Assembly (NCBI GenBank): GCA_002344425.1
Contig: DDTV01000012.1
Coordinates: 1 to 33,800 of the forward strand
DNA from: Candidatus Falkowbacteria bacterium UBA2355
Lineage (GTDB): Bacteria > Patescibacteriota > Patescibacteriia > Patescibacteriales > Patescibacteriaceae
Direction of reading: 5' to 3'
Length of the DNA stretch: 33,800 bases
Within the stretch, counting starts at the first letter, position 1. Every line of letters starts with the position of its first letter. Below are positions 1 through 7,655 of the stretch, in pieces. Below the pieces are notes generated by a model. That model made no database searches. It saw nothing but the letters and a program-made list of their open reading frames with translations, and was not told where the DNA came from. Made by a program: the position numbers and the translations under genes.

Positions 1-106
1 AGGCGGTGAACTTTTCTTCAAGCGCGTTGACTTTGGAAATAATCGAATCAAGCGACTTAATAATGCGGGCGTTTGGGTCGCCGAATAACTTGGACAACAG
101 ACTCAT
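1..106 (-). CDS. secA: SecA preprotein translocase ATPase, N-terminal fragment
   Basis: Only the first 35 codons are inside the window; the gene runs off the left edge. The translation opens MSLLSKLFGDPNARIIKSLD and continues through a KVNALEEKF stretch, which is the typical SecA N-terminus (a KLFGDPN motif, then a helix ending in NALE..F). SecA is the cytosolic ATPase that drives proteins through SecYEG, and SecY is encoded elsewhere in this window. The ATG at 104-106 overlaps the TGA stop of hpf (ATGA), so the two genes are probably translationally coupled. hpf next to secA is a common bacterial arrangement. No Shine-Dalgarno site is visible; the preceding bases are AAAGTCTTT. Confidence 0.9.
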   Translation of the reverse strand, partial: MSLLSKLFGDPNARIIKSLDSIISKVNALEEKFTA

Positions 107-432
107 AAAGACTTTGGACGTTTTTTGGCCAAGCGTTTGTCTTTGTGTTTTTTTATGAGATCGATCAAATGATCTTTGACTTTATCTATCGCCTTATACA
201 AATCAGGTTCGACTTTTTCAACCCGCAACAAATCATTGGCGATTGCCAAGTTGGCTTCGGCGCGAAAGATGTCTCCCTTGTGATGATGTTTAGTCGTTAA
301 TTCAACTTCAAAGTCCAAATTGACGGTTTGAAGATTGCCTAAATACTTTTCAATCATCGCCATCTTTTCCTCGACATAAGCGCGGATGGCGGGGGTCAAT
401 TCTAAATTGGTGGATTTAATATTGGGCTGCAT
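103..432 (-). CDS. hpf: Ribosome hibernation promoting factor, short form (HPF/RaiA)
   Basis: A 109-residue protein of the sigma-54 modulation/S30EA family. These proteins bind the 30S decoding site and inactivate idle ribosomes as 70S or 100S particles. Family marks are the opening IKSTNLELTPAIRAYVEEKM, the beta-strand pairs around residues 37-65, and a basic C-terminus (KKHKDKRLAKKRPKSL). It lacks the C-terminal dimerisation domain of long HPF, so it is the short HPF/YfiA class. It starts 2 bases after the TAA of rseP and overlaps the secA start, placing it in a holB-to-secA operon. HPF versus RaiA subclass cannot be settled by eye. Confidence 0.9.
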   Translation of the reverse strand: MQPNIKSTNLELTPAIRAYVEEKMAMIEKYLGNLQTVNLDFEVELTTKHHHKGDIFRAEANLAIANDLLRVEKVEPDLYKAIDKVKDHLIDLIKKHKDKRLAKKRPKSL

Positions 433-434
433 AC

Positions 435-1568
435 TTAGAACAACTTAATAATATCTTTAAAGGTTACGAGGATAATCAAGCCAATCAGAACAAGAAAACC
501 GATGTTATGGATGATGGCTTCGGTTTTTTGGCGAACCGGCGAGCCTTTGAACTTTTCAATCAAGAGAAAGAGCACGCGGCCGCCGTCCAAGGCCGGAAAA
601 GGCAAGAAATTGATTATGGCTAAATGCAAGGAAAGAATCGCCGCGAACTGCGCCAAATAGGCAAAGCCAAGATCGGCCATTTGCCCGGTTAAGGCGGCGA
701 TGCCCACCGGACCGACCACATCAGCCGAAACGTTTTGCCCCGAGAATAATTGGCCGATAATGCTGATAAGTCCGATAATAATAGCCCAAATCATCAGCCC
801 GGTCAACTTAATGCCTTCGCCAATGGCTCGGTACCAAGGCAATCTGACTATACCCGTTTCAGCAATTGAAACGCCAATACCGGAGCGGTCAGAACCCTCG
901 AGCTTTTGCGGCACGATTTCTTTGGTTAATTGTTCAGCGCCGCGCCCTATAACATAGGTCAATGATTGGCCGGCCTTATCGCCGACGTAGTTTTGCACTT
1001 CGCCGTAAGTGGCGAATGCTTGATCGTTAATCAAAAGGATGGCGTCGCCGGTTTTAAGTCCGGCCGCCTCAGCCGGGGAATTCGGCAAAACCTGCATAAT
1101 CTGAACCCGGCGTTCAGAAACTATGGCGCCTTTAGGCAAAGCGCCTTCGTCGATCGACTGCGGCAAACCGGCGGTCAATCCTCCGATAATAATCGCCGCG
1201 GCTAAAATAATATTCATAATAACGCCGGCCGACAAAATCAAAGCTCGCTTGCCCAAAGTTTTATTGGCGAAACTGGATGGATCATTGGGATCATCGCCGT
1301 TCTCGCCTTTGATTTTCACAAAACCGCCGATTGGAATCAAATTGAAAGAATACACCGTTGTTGGACAATCTTTTATCTCACGATTTCCCCAAAAGAATAT
1401 TCCTTTGCCGGCGCTATTGCGATACCAGCCGAAGAGCCGGGGCGGAAAACCGAGTCCGAATTCTTCAGCGCCGACGCCAAAACGACGCGCTGTCCAAAAA
1501 TGTCCGAACTCATGGACGAGAACCAAAATACTCAGAAGGACGAAAAAAATTATAATTGTGATAATCAT
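435..1568 (-). CDS. rseP: RIP zinc metalloprotease, RseP/site-2 protease family
   Basis: A 377-residue membrane-embedded protease (M50) that cuts substrates such as anti-sigma factors or spent signal peptides within the membrane. The zinc site HEFGH is at residues 19-23 in the first membrane segment. The second catalytic motif, NFLPFPALDGG, lies near residues 319-330 in the C-terminal membrane region. A PDZ domain sits around residues 155-225 (PNSPAEAAGLKTGD). Further hydrophobic segments occur near residues 105-130, 250-280 and 350-372. The gene begins one base after the frr stop (TAATATG), and hpf follows two bases after its own stop. In many bacteria frr and rseP are separated by uppS, cdsA and dxr; none of these is present here. 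Confidence 0.93.
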   Translation of the reverse strand: MIITIIIFFVLLSILVLVHEFGHFWTARRFGVGAEEFGLGFPPRLFGWYRNSAGKGIFFWGNREIKDCPTTVYSFNLIPIGGFVKIKGENGDDPNDPSSFANKTLGKRALILSAGVIMNIILAAAIIIGGLTAGLPQSIDEGALPKGAIVSERRVQIMQVLPNSPAEAAGLKTGDAILLINDQAFATYGEVQNYVGDKAGQSLTYVIGRGAEQLTKEIVPQKLEGSDRSGIGVSIAETGIVRLPWYRAIGEGIKLTGLMIWAIIIGLISIIGQLFSGQNVSADVVGPVGIAALTGQMADLGFAYLAQFAAILSLHLAIINFLPFPALDGGRVLFLLIEKFKGSPVRQKTEAIIHNIGFLVLIGLIILVTFKDIIKLF

Positions 1569-1569
1569 A

Positions 1570-2124
1570 TTAAACGGTCATTATTTCTTTTTCTTTGTGA
1601 TCGCGCGCGGTTTTCAATTCTTCATTGTAGGCATTAACCGCTTCATCCAACTCTTTAACAAAACGGAATTTATCATCTTCGGCGATTTCTTTTTCTTCAA
1701 AAGCTTTTTCTATTGATTGTTTGGCCTCATCTCTGACTTGACGAATAACAATGCGCGCGTCTTCCATTTTGACATTCAACTTCTTAACCAATTCTTTGCG
1801 GTTTTCTTCGGTCAACATCGGAACAGTCAATCGGATTTTATCGCCTTCGTTAACAACACCGACGCCCAAATCCGCGGCGACGATCGCCTTCTCAATATCT
1901 TTTAGAACATTCTTATCCCATGGCGAGATAACAATAGAGCGCCCGTCCGAAACCGCAATGTTGCCGACGCCGTTCAAGGGCATCGTAGAACCGTAAGCTT
2001 CAACATGAATTCCGTCAAGCATAGAGGGATTGGCGCGTCCGGTTCGTAAAGTCGCGGCTTCGCGCTCGAAAAATTCAATCGCTTGTTTAAACTTCGGTTT
2101 GGCTGAATCTAAATATAAACTCAT
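1570..2124 (-). CDS. frr: Ribosome recycling factor
   Basis: A 184-residue protein with the standard RRF length and architecture. With EF-G (fusA, also in this window) it splits post-termination 70S ribosomes. Family marks include the triple-helix core residues LRTGRANPSMLDGI (about 26-39), the second domain with Y..PLN..... (residues 44-105), and the late segment VPMLTEENRKELVKKL followed by a long helix. It starts 6 bases after the stop of the upstream lipoprotein gene, and rseP starts one base after its own stop, so it is inside an operon. pyrH, the usual upstream partner of frr, is absent. No Shine-Dalgarno is visible (AATAATTATTT before ATG). Confidence 0.95.
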   Translation of the reverse strand: MSLYLDSAKPKFKQAIEFFEREAATLRTGRANPSMLDGIHVEAYGSTMPLNGVGNIAVSDGRSIVISPWDKNVLKDIEKAIVAADLGVGVVNEGDKIRLTVPMLTEENRKELVKKLNVKMEDARIVIRQVRDEAKQSIEKAFEEKEIAEDDKFRFVKELDEAVNAYNEELKTARDHKEKEIMTV

Positions 2125-2130
2125 AAATAA

Positions 2131-3201
2131 TTATTGATTAATATGTCTAACTCCTAGATACATCGTATTGATGTCTTTGGGATCGGCCACCAAGGACCAA
2201 CCGGAGCGGGTCGAGGGCAACTTCTTGGTCGTCCAATTTTCTCCGCCGTCCAAGGTTCCGTAAAAGGTCGTATTGGTAATATAAAATATTTCTTTCGTGT
2301 TCTGTTCGCTGACTATGGCGGCGTTAATCGTCGCTTCTTTTTCAGGAGTAATTAACTGTAAGGCAGTCCAATCGTCGCCGTAGTTGATAGTTTTCAATAA
2401 ACCGTAGTTATTGGCTAAAAGCACGAAGCCGGGCTGTACTTTAGAAACGTACAAATCACGGAATCGGTTAGCATCAGGAAAACTTTCCAAAGCGGCCTCA
2501 AGGCTAAGCCAAGTGTTTCCCCTGTCCATAGAACGGAAAAGCCCCTTTCTTTCAGTCGCCACGAAAATGACTCGGCTGTCGGCCGGAGCGACAACGACTT
2601 TAATGACTTCATCTTCAAAACGGTTCAAAGTCCGCCAACTCTTGCCGTAGTCTGATGAAGCGATTATTTCGCCGCGCGAAGTTCCAAAATACACATTGCG
2701 GCTGTCATAATGATCGACTACAACGCTTGAAACGGTCAAATCAAGTTCATTGTCAAAATAAGATTGGGTCCAAGTTCTGCTGCAGTCTTCGCTCTTCATT
2801 ACTTTGTTTTCAATCGCGGCATAAATCGTACATTTATCCATCGGATCAACGGCCACGGAATTTATTGTGACTCTTCCTAAGCCGACCACCGGAAACCATT
2901 CATCGCCGCCGTCGTAACTGTACATCAAGCCGTTTTCGACAGTTCCGTAATAAAGCGCTTTATTATCGCTGGGATCCATCACCAAAACTGAAGCGTCAAA
3001 ATTATTGATGGTGCCGGGGCGGCCGGCAGTTGTCGGAATTAAAGATTTGGCTTGCCAAGTTTCACCTTTGAGGGTCGTTTTATAAACGCCTCCGTCAGGA
3101 CCCTTGGGACCGCCTCCAAAACCAAGATTAAGAGTACAGCCCGACAAAACGCTGGCTCCGAGAACAAGGCCGATGAAGGCCAAATAAAATGGTCGTTTCA
3201 T
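2131..3201 (-). CDS. Lipoprotein with a BNR/Asp-box beta-propeller
   Basis: A 356-residue predicted lipoprotein. The N-terminus has a basic start, a hydrophobic core and the lipobox LSGC (cysteine near residue 22), then a short glycine-rich linker. The rest is a repeated beta-propeller with at least six Asp-box motifs of the S-x-D-x-G-x-x-W type: SYDGGDEW, SEDCSRTW, SSDYGKSW, SMDRGNTW, TINYGDDW and TLDGGENW. Such folds occur in sialidases, sortilin/VPS10 proteins and the photosystem II factor Ycf48. No sialidase catalytic residues were recognised, so I infer a surface-exposed binding or assembly-chaperone role rather than an enzyme. It lies 6 bases downstream of holB and 6 bases upstream of frr. 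Confidence 0.8.
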   Translation of the reverse strand: MKRPFYLAFIGLVLGASVLSGCTLNLGFGGGPKGPDGGVYKTTLKGETWQAKSLIPTTAGRPGTINNFDASVLVMDPSDNKALYYGTVENGLMYSYDGGDEWFPVVGLGRVTINSVAVDPMDKCTIYAAIENKVMKSEDCSRTWTQSYFDNELDLTVSSVVVDHYDSRNVYFGTSRGEIIASSDYGKSWRTLNRFEDEVIKVVVAPADSRVIFVATERKGLFRSMDRGNTWLSLEAALESFPDANRFRDLYVSKVQPGFVLLANNYGLLKTINYGDDWTALQLITPEKEATINAAIVSEQNTKEIFYITNTTFYGTLDGGENWTTKKLPSTRSGWSLVADPKDINTMYLGVRHINQ

Positions 3202-3207
3202 ATGTTT

Positions 3208-4194
3208 TTATAAAGCGATAAGAATATTTTCTAAAACATTGGCCGGATTAACATTGGCTTTGAGATACTCCGCGCCCTTGCGCAAACGATCTTCAAGCCG
3301 GCGCGCCTCGCTTAAGCCGAAATTCGGCAACAAGGCTCTTATTTCATTCTCAAGAAAAGCATAGCGCATATGCTCAGGCTGATTCAAGCCGGCCATCATA
3401 ACATCACGCGTTACCTGCCGCCAGGCCTTTAAACAATTCTCAGCCGCTTCAGCCGCCTGCGCTCCCTTTAAACCGCTCAATAAAGCGGTGGCGCTTTTCC
3501 AGCGCTCATGCAAACGCAATCCGAAGGCGTCGACAAAAATTCTGGCCGGCTTCAAATAATTTTCCAACAAATCACGATCACGAGCCAATTCAGCCGCCCA
3601 GCCGGGGCGCCCGGCTGACAAGCGAGCTATGTTTTTAGCAAAAGGACGGTCCAAACCTTGCTCTTCGGCCAACCATTCATAAATTTCATCGGTGGCCACC
3701 GGTCGGAAATGAATAATTTGCGAACGCGATTGGATCGTTTGGGGCAAACGGTCGGCCTCTTCGGTAACCAAAAAAATAATCGCGCGGTCACTCGCCTCTT
3801 CCAAAGATTTCAATAAAGCATTGGCGGCCTCGATAGTTAAAAGATCAGCTTCATGAATAATGCCGACGCGGTAAGAATCGGAAAAAGAGCTAAGCGCCAA
3901 ACGGGCGCTGAACTCCCGAGCTTGATCGACGCCGATCTCACGCTTGTCTTCTTTGCGGCGTAATCGAAAAACATCGGGCCACATATCAATCGTGCCGCCG
4001 CTGTGCTGTTCATCATTACCCAGCAAGCGCCGCACGAAATATTCTATTGAAGAACCGCGTCCCACTTTGTCGGGACCGCTGATGATATAGGTACCGCCGA
4101 TTGAACCCGGAGTAAGGCGTTCGCATAAAAGCAGAGATTCAAAAAAATCTCTTGCTTGAGTATTGCCTATAATCGGCCAATCACTAGATGGCAT
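3208..4194 (-). CDS. holB: DNA polymerase III delta-prime-type clamp-loader subunit
   Basis: A 328-residue AAA+ clamp-loader protein. The N-terminal segment WPIIGNTQARDFFESLL resembles the HolB/DnaX start. The P-loop position (residues 40-49, GPDKVGRGSS) is degenerate, with arginine where the catalytic lysine would be, as expected for the non-hydrolysing delta-prime subunit. The walker-B/sensor region reads HEADLLTIEAANALLKSLEE, followed by the SRSQIIHF segment of the SRC-type arginine-finger motif. The usual four-cysteine zinc knuckle is absent. It is the first gene after the guaA terminator and seems to have its own promoter ending 7 bases before the ATG. It leads the operon that runs to secA. 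Confidence 0.85.
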   Translation of the reverse strand: MPSSDWPIIGNTQARDFFESLLLCERLTPGSIGGTYIISGPDKVGRGSSIEYFVRRLLGNDEQHSGGTIDMWPDVFRLRRKEDKREIGVDQAREFSARLALSSFSDSYRVGIIHEADLLTIEAANALLKSLEEASDRAIIFLVTEEADRLPQTIQSRSQIIHFRPVATDEIYEWLAEEQGLDRPFAKNIARLSAGRPGWAAELARDRDLLENYLKPARIFVDAFGLRLHERWKSATALLSGLKGAQAAEAAENCLKAWRQVTRDVMMAGLNQPEHMRYAFLENEIRALLPNFGLSEARRLEDRLRKGAEYLKANVNPANVLENILIAL

Positions 4195-4201
4195 ATAGGG
4201 C

Positions 4202-4210
4202 AGTCTATCA
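4202..4210 (-). promoter_or_regulatory. Candidate extended -10 promoter for holB, leaderless
   Basis: The minus strand reads TGA then TAGACT, followed by 7 bases to the holB ATG. TGn plus TAGACT (4 of 6 matches to TATAAT) fits an extended -10 element. The upstream -35 region is weak (TGGATT). A start 6-8 bases downstream would put +1 at or next to the ATG, giving a leaderless mRNA. The site lies just after the guaA terminator, where a new promoter is needed. Confidence 0.4.
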
Positions 4211-4244
4211 TGAAAAATCGATAAAATCCAGCCTGAATAATAAT

Positions 4245-4274
4245 AAAAAAGGACTGTTTTTTAAGCAGTCCTTT
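4245..4274 (-). terminator. Rho-independent terminator of guaA
   Basis: On the minus strand a 9-bp perfect stem AAAGGACTG/CAGTCCTTT encloses a 9-base loop and is followed by a T run (TTTTTTATTATT). It lies 22 bases after the guaA stop codon and before the holB promoter. Confidence 0.85.
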
Positions 4275-4296
4275 AAAAGCTGGGTTGGTATTTTAA

Positions 4297-5916
4297 TCAA
4301 CCCCATTCAATCGTTGTCGGTGGTTTGTCAGAACAACGGTAAACAACTGTTCCGACCTCCCGCACTTCATTGGTGATGCGCCGGGAAACGTGTTTTATAA
4401 AATCAAAGGGCAATTCCGCCGCACTAGCCGTGAAGCCGTTAGTGCTCCAAACAGCCCATAAAGCCACAACTATGCCTTCAACAGCTCCGTCGCTTTTGCC
4501 GCAGGTAACAATTGATCTTGTAACTACGGCGCCGGCCTGCCAAACAGAATGATATAAATTTTCTTTTCTAAGTTCTTCAATATATATTCCGTCAATCTGT
4601 CTGGCTATTATCAAATTATCAGCGTTAATTTCCCCTTCAATACGAACGACTAAGCCAGGGCCGGGAAAAGGATGCTTTATCAGCAATTCTTCCGGAACGC
4701 CTATTTGCCGGCCTATGTTTCTGCCCGTATCTTTAACGCAATCATCCAAAGGACAAAGCTCCGGCAAGAAAAATTCGAGATTTACATTATGATGCAGTTT
4801 GATTTGAGCCTTGACTGCTTGCGAGCTATAGCCTGAACCGCTTTCCGAAATATCGGTATAGAGCGTGCCCTGGGCAATATAATCAGCTCCAACTTTAACC
4901 GCATATTTTTCAATCACCTCTTTATAAACCGAGCGCATGGCAATCCTTTTATCTTTCATCGTAATTTTTCCCGCCAAGACCTTTAAAAATTCATCGGTAG
5001 CATCAATGATTTTCAAATTGAGCCATGGTTCATGGGAAAAAAACTTAATTACATAAGCTTCGTCATCCGGTCTATCAATTCCCTTAATGTATAAAGCTTC
5101 AATCTTATTCGGATTAGCGCTTTGTTCCTTAGCTTCGCGCAAGAGATAAATCGCAGTACTTGAATCCGAACCGCCGGATAAAGCCATGAGAACTTTTTTA
5201 TTTTTACCGATTTTTTTAGCCAAAGCATTTATCTTGATTTCCGCGGCTTTCTCTGCCGGGAAGCGGTCATTGGCCTTGCATATTTTAAAGCAAAAATTTC
5301 CAAATATCTCTAAGCCATATTTTGTTTCTTCAACTTCGGGATGAAATTGCACTCCCCATAAATGTCGGTAATAACCTGCGGCGGTCGGAGAATTTTCAGT
5401 AAAGCCCAAGCTATATATCAGACCTGTCTGGTCGTCAATAATATCTCCGTGATTCTGCAAAACCGGACTGCGCGCCGGAATACCTTCCAACAATGAGCAA
5501 TGTTTATGTATCGCTTCAAATTGATGAACGCCAAATTCCCGCTTATGCGAGGCTTTGACTTCCTCGCCAATATGACGAGCCCACATTTGAAAACCCAAGC
5601 AGATTCCGAGTATCGGTATACCGATATCAAAAATCTCCTTATCAAAGGGTACGGAATCCTCATAGACGGAAACAGGTCCGCCCGACAAAATAATTCCGAT
5701 GGGTTTAAGCATTTTTACATCTTCGGCTCTAACCGAACCCGGGTCAGCCACTAAGCAAAAAACTCCCAGCTGATCGAGTTTCTGTTTAATCAAATGATCA
5801 AACTGGCTGCCCATGGAAAACAGTAAAAATACTTCCTTGGTTCCCCGGATGCTCATTTCTTCGTTAATTGCCGCCAACGCATTTTCGTCGGCCTTTTTGA
5901 ACGTGGTTAAGAACAA
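4297..5916 (-). CDS. guaA: GMP synthase (glutamine-hydrolysing)
   Basis: A 539-residue enzyme that makes GMP from XMP, ATP and glutamine. The class I glutamine amidotransferase domain has its catalytic cysteine at C106 (GICLGFQ) and His192/Glu194 in VQFHPEVE. The ATP pyrophosphatase domain carries the PP-loop SGGSDSS (residues 247-253; the usual valine is serine). The dimerisation domain has HPFPGPGL and ends KPPTTIEWG, the classic GuaA terminus. I chose the TTG at 5914-5916 because a strong Shine-Dalgarno (AGAGGTGA) sits 5-10 bases upstream. The alternative is Met21 at 5856, which has no Shine-Dalgarno and would remove a 20-residue extension. It diverges from purC across a 161-base shared control region and has its own terminator. 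The SD and TTG start make it unlike the neighbouring genes, which may reflect transfer. Confidence 0.95.
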   Translation of the reverse strand: MFLTTFKKADENALAAINEEMSIRGTKEVFLLFSMGSQFDHLIKQKLDQLGVFCLVADPGSVRAEDVKMLKPIGIILSGGPVSVYEDSVPFDKEIFDIGIPILGICLGFQMWARHIGEEVKASHKREFGVHQFEAIHKHCSLLEGIPARSPVLQNHGDIIDDQTGLIYSLGFTENSPTAAGYYRHLWGVQFHPEVEETKYGLEIFGNFCFKICKANDRFPAEKAAEIKINALAKKIGKNKKVLMALSGGSDSSTAIYLLREAKEQSANPNKIEALYIKGIDRPDDEAYVIKFFSHEPWLNLKIIDATDEFLKVLAGKITMKDKRIAMRSVYKEVIEKYAVKVGADYIAQGTLYTDISESGSGYSSQAVKAQIKLHHNVNLEFFLPELCPLDDCVKDTGRNIGRQIGVPEELLIKHPFPGPGLVVRIEGEINADNLIIARQIDGIYIEELRKENLYHSVWQAGAVVTRSIVTCGKSDGAVEGIVVALWAVWSTNGFTASAAELPFDFIKHVSRRITNEVREVGTVVYRCSDKPPTTIEWG

Positions 5917-5918
5917 GC

Positions 5919-5928
5919 CTCACCTCTA
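5919..5928 (-). promoter_or_regulatory. Ribosome binding site of guaA
   Basis: The minus strand reads AGAGGTGAGGC directly before the TTG start. GAGGTGA is a full match to the anti-Shine-Dalgarno consensus, with GAGG six bases from the start codon. It decides the choice of the TTG start and is exceptional in a window where most genes have no Shine-Dalgarno. Confidence 0.75.
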
Positions 5929-5967
5929 CTTTCTTTTATATAAATGTTAAATTACAATATTACCGCT

Positions 5968-5996
5968 ACTTTAAGAGATATAGAGCCGTTTGTCAA
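5968..5996 (-). promoter_or_regulatory. Sigma-70-type promoter for guaA
   Basis: On the minus strand TTGACA (5996-5991), a 17-base spacer, then TAAAGT (5973-5968, 4 of 6). The expected transcription start is near 5961, giving a leader of about 45 bases. The -35 box lies inside the palindrome shared with the purC promoter. Confidence 0.6.
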
Positions 5997-6008
5997 TCAA
6001 TTGACAAA
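5989..6008. promoter_or_regulatory. Palindromic operator candidate covering both -35 boxes
   Basis: A perfect inverted repeat with 9-base arms, TTTGTCAAT and ATTGACAAA, separated by CA. Each arm contains the TTGACA -35 box of one of the two divergent promoters (guaA leftward, purC rightward). A dimeric regulator bound here would block both. Because the arms also spell TTGACA, part of the symmetry could simply come from two consensus -35 boxes placed back to back. Confidence 0.6.
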
Positions 6009-6028
6009 ATCTGACGCGGTGCTAAGAT
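6001..6028 (+). promoter_or_regulatory. Sigma-70-type promoter for purC
   Basis: TTGACA at 6001-6006, a 16-base spacer, then TAAGAT at 6023-6028 (4 of 6). The expected start is near 6035, giving a leader of about 40 bases that contains a GGAG Shine-Dalgarno at 6066-6069, eight bases before the ATG. Confidence 0.6.
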
Positions 6029-6077
6029 TGGCGTAATTAAAGCTATTTCACAAATAAATTAAATTGGAGAACAACCA

Positions 6078-7097
6078 ATGGCACACATACCCGCAGGTAT
6101 AAAAATAGACCAAACTAGCGCCTATTTATTGAATGCCGGTTTTAAAATGATTCATCAAGGAAAAGTCCGCGATACTTTTGAAATCCCACAGAGAGGTTTG
6201 CTCTCGGTTGCGAGTGACAGAGTATCGATTTTTGACTTTGTCCTTAATGCTAGGGTTCCATTCAAAGGAGCTTGCCTAACGGCCCTGACACATTTCTGGA
6301 TGACTGAAATTTTAACTTCTCTACAAAATCATCTTATTCCAAGTAATATTAATCCCTGCTTTAACGCCGCCTATGATATACGGCAAACGATTCTACCGGA
6401 GTTAAATATCGGAAATTGCTTATTAACAGCGGACTTAAGGGGCTTTATGGATCCGGCTGAATTAATATTCAGAAAATGTTTCGGCGGCTCAGTATATAAA
6501 AATTACCTTGAAACTGGCATGGCAGCAGGAATAAAAATGGAACCGGGGCTTGAGAAATGGACAGAACTTGAAAAAGCACTTTTTACTCCATCAACCAAAG
6601 AAGAGGTTGGACATGATTTGAATATTACGCAGGAACAATATTATGCCATGACCGGGAAAAAGGGAGAAGAATTTATCGTTAAATTATCGGAAGCATATGA
6701 AACGGTATTAAATCATGCGGCAGCAAAAGGCATAATGATACTTGACACCAAGCTTGAAGGCTCATCTAAATTGGGAGTGCTCGCTGATGAATGCTTTACC
6801 CCAGACAGCTCTCGATTCTGCATGAGAGATGAATATGAAAGGGCCATGGCGGAGCACGCGGATCCACCTTTCAAAGACAAACAAATTATTAGAAATTGGG
6901 GCAAGCAGGTAAAAACGCCGTGGGGAATTGGGATTGACAACCTCAAACCTCAAATCCCCGAACATGTTGATTTTATCGACAAGCTTGAAGTTCCGGAAGA
7001 TGTTTTAAAGACCGCCAGCTTTGAATACCATGATATTGTTCATAGATTAACAGGCAAAGAATTGCATTTTTATCAGAAAGAAAACATGGGAGTGTAA
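6078..7097 (+). CDS. purC: SAICAR synthetase (phosphoribosylaminoimidazole-succinocarboxamide synthase)
   Basis: A 339-residue enzyme that condenses CAIR with aspartate, using ATP, in de novo purine synthesis. Family marks are the glycine-loop HQGKVRDTFE (GKVRD at 28-32), SVASDRVSIFDFV (about 43-55), the PFKGACLTALTHFW segment, and the substrate loop LEGSSKLGVLADECFTPDSSRF (about 225-246). The length matches the long, single-domain PurC rather than the about 240-residue short form. The ATG is preceded by TTGGAG with 8-base spacing. It is the only plus-strand gene in the window, divergent from guaA and closed by its own terminator. No other early purine gene is nearby, and many CPR lack this pathway, so the pair may be a retained or acquired fragment. 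Confidence 0.9.
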   Translation: MAHIPAGIKIDQTSAYLLNAGFKMIHQGKVRDTFEIPQRGLLSVASDRVSIFDFVLNARVPFKGACLTALTHFWMTEILTSLQNHLIPSNINPCFNAAYDIRQTILPELNIGNCLLTADLRGFMDPAELIFRKCFGGSVYKNYLETGMAAGIKMEPGLEKWTELEKALFTPSTKEEVGHDLNITQEQYYAMTGKKGEEFIVKLSEAYETVLNHAAAKGIMILDTKLEGSSKLGVLADECFTPDSSRFCMRDEYERAMAEHADPPFKDKQIIRNWGKQVKTPWGIGIDNLKPQIPEHVDFIDKLEVPEDVLKTASFEYHDIVHRLTGKELHFYQKENMGV

Positions 7098-7114
7098 AAA
7101 TACATTCCAAATTT

Positions 7115-7147
7115 AAGCCGCAGACTACATTGGTCCGCGGTTTTTTT
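7115..7147 (+). terminator. Rho-independent terminator of purC
   Basis: Plus-strand stem AAGCCGC pairs with GCGGTTT (one G-T pair), then one A-C mismatch and GAC/GTC, loop TACATTG, followed by seven T. It starts 17 bases after the purC stop and its tail touches the convergent greA stop codon. Confidence 0.75.
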
Positions 7148-7640
7148 ATTTCACTTCAAGAATAGTATAAATGACTTGTTTTCCGTTAGCAGAAATTACC
7201 GCCCTCTCCCCCGCCCCTTTGCCCAGCAAAGCGGCGCCGATCGGCGAACTATGAGAAATAATATTTTGCGATAGATCAACCTCGGATGAACCAAGAATAG
7301 TAAAAGTTTTCTCTTTTCCATTGACTTCTACAGTAACCGTTGAGCCAATATCAATCCGGCCGGAATTGTTTTTTGAAATAATAATCGCTTTTTTCAAATG
7401 CTCTTCTAAATAATGTATGGCGTCGTTAACGCCGCGTAATTTTCCTTTGGCTATCTGATACGCCGCATTCTCGGAAAAATCTCCGTTCTCGGCATGGGTC
7501 GCAACTTCTTTCATTAAGCGAAGACGAGTCACTTTTTTCAAGCGCTCTAATTTGTCATGAAGTTCATTGAACTTTGATTGGGTCATGTGCGGATCTTGCG
7601 CATGCCCCTTAAAGTCATTTCGCCTTGTCGGAATTCTCAT
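7146..7640 (-). CDS. greA: Transcription elongation factor GreA/GreB family
   Basis: A 164-residue protein that rescues backtracked RNA polymerase by stimulating transcript cleavage. The N-terminal coiled coil (about residues 18-88) contains the Gre signature NGDFSENAAYQIAKGKLR, whose acidic residues enter the secondary channel. The C-terminal FKBP-like domain has IGSTVTVEV and SSPIGAALLGKGAGE. The start was set at ATG 7638-7640 (MRIPTRR): a TATGAT -10 box ends 6 bases upstream, so the GTG two codons earlier would fall before +1. The leading MRIPTRR segment resembles GreB-like CPR proteins, so GreA versus GreB is not settled. It is flanked by a terminator on each side, so it appears monocistronic. 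Confidence 0.88.
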   Translation of the reverse strand: MRIPTRRNDFKGHAQDPHMTQSKFNELHDKLERLKKVTRLRLMKEVATHAENGDFSENAAYQIAKGKLRGVNDAIHYLEEHLKKAIIISKNNSGRIDIGSTVTVEVNGKEKTFTILGSSEVDLSQNIISHSSPIGAALLGKGAGERAVISANGKQVIYTILEVK

Positions 7641-7646
7641 AAACAC

Positions 7647-7655
7647 ATCATAGCA
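7647..7655 (-). promoter_or_regulatory. Extended -10 promoter for greA, apparently leaderless
   Basis: The minus strand reads TGC TATGAT (5 of 6 to TATAAT, with the TGn extension), then GTGTTT and the greA ATG. A normal start point would coincide with the ATG. It directly follows the T tail of the upstream terminator, and closely matches the adk arrangement (TGC TATAAT). Confidence 0.6.

Noticed and set aside
700..1716. Long plus-strand open frames antisense to rseP, and similar frames antisense to guaA, tuf, fusA and the ribosomal genes
   Set aside because: They overlap strongly conserved genes on the minus strand, have no recognisable motifs and no start signals; they are codon-bias shadows.
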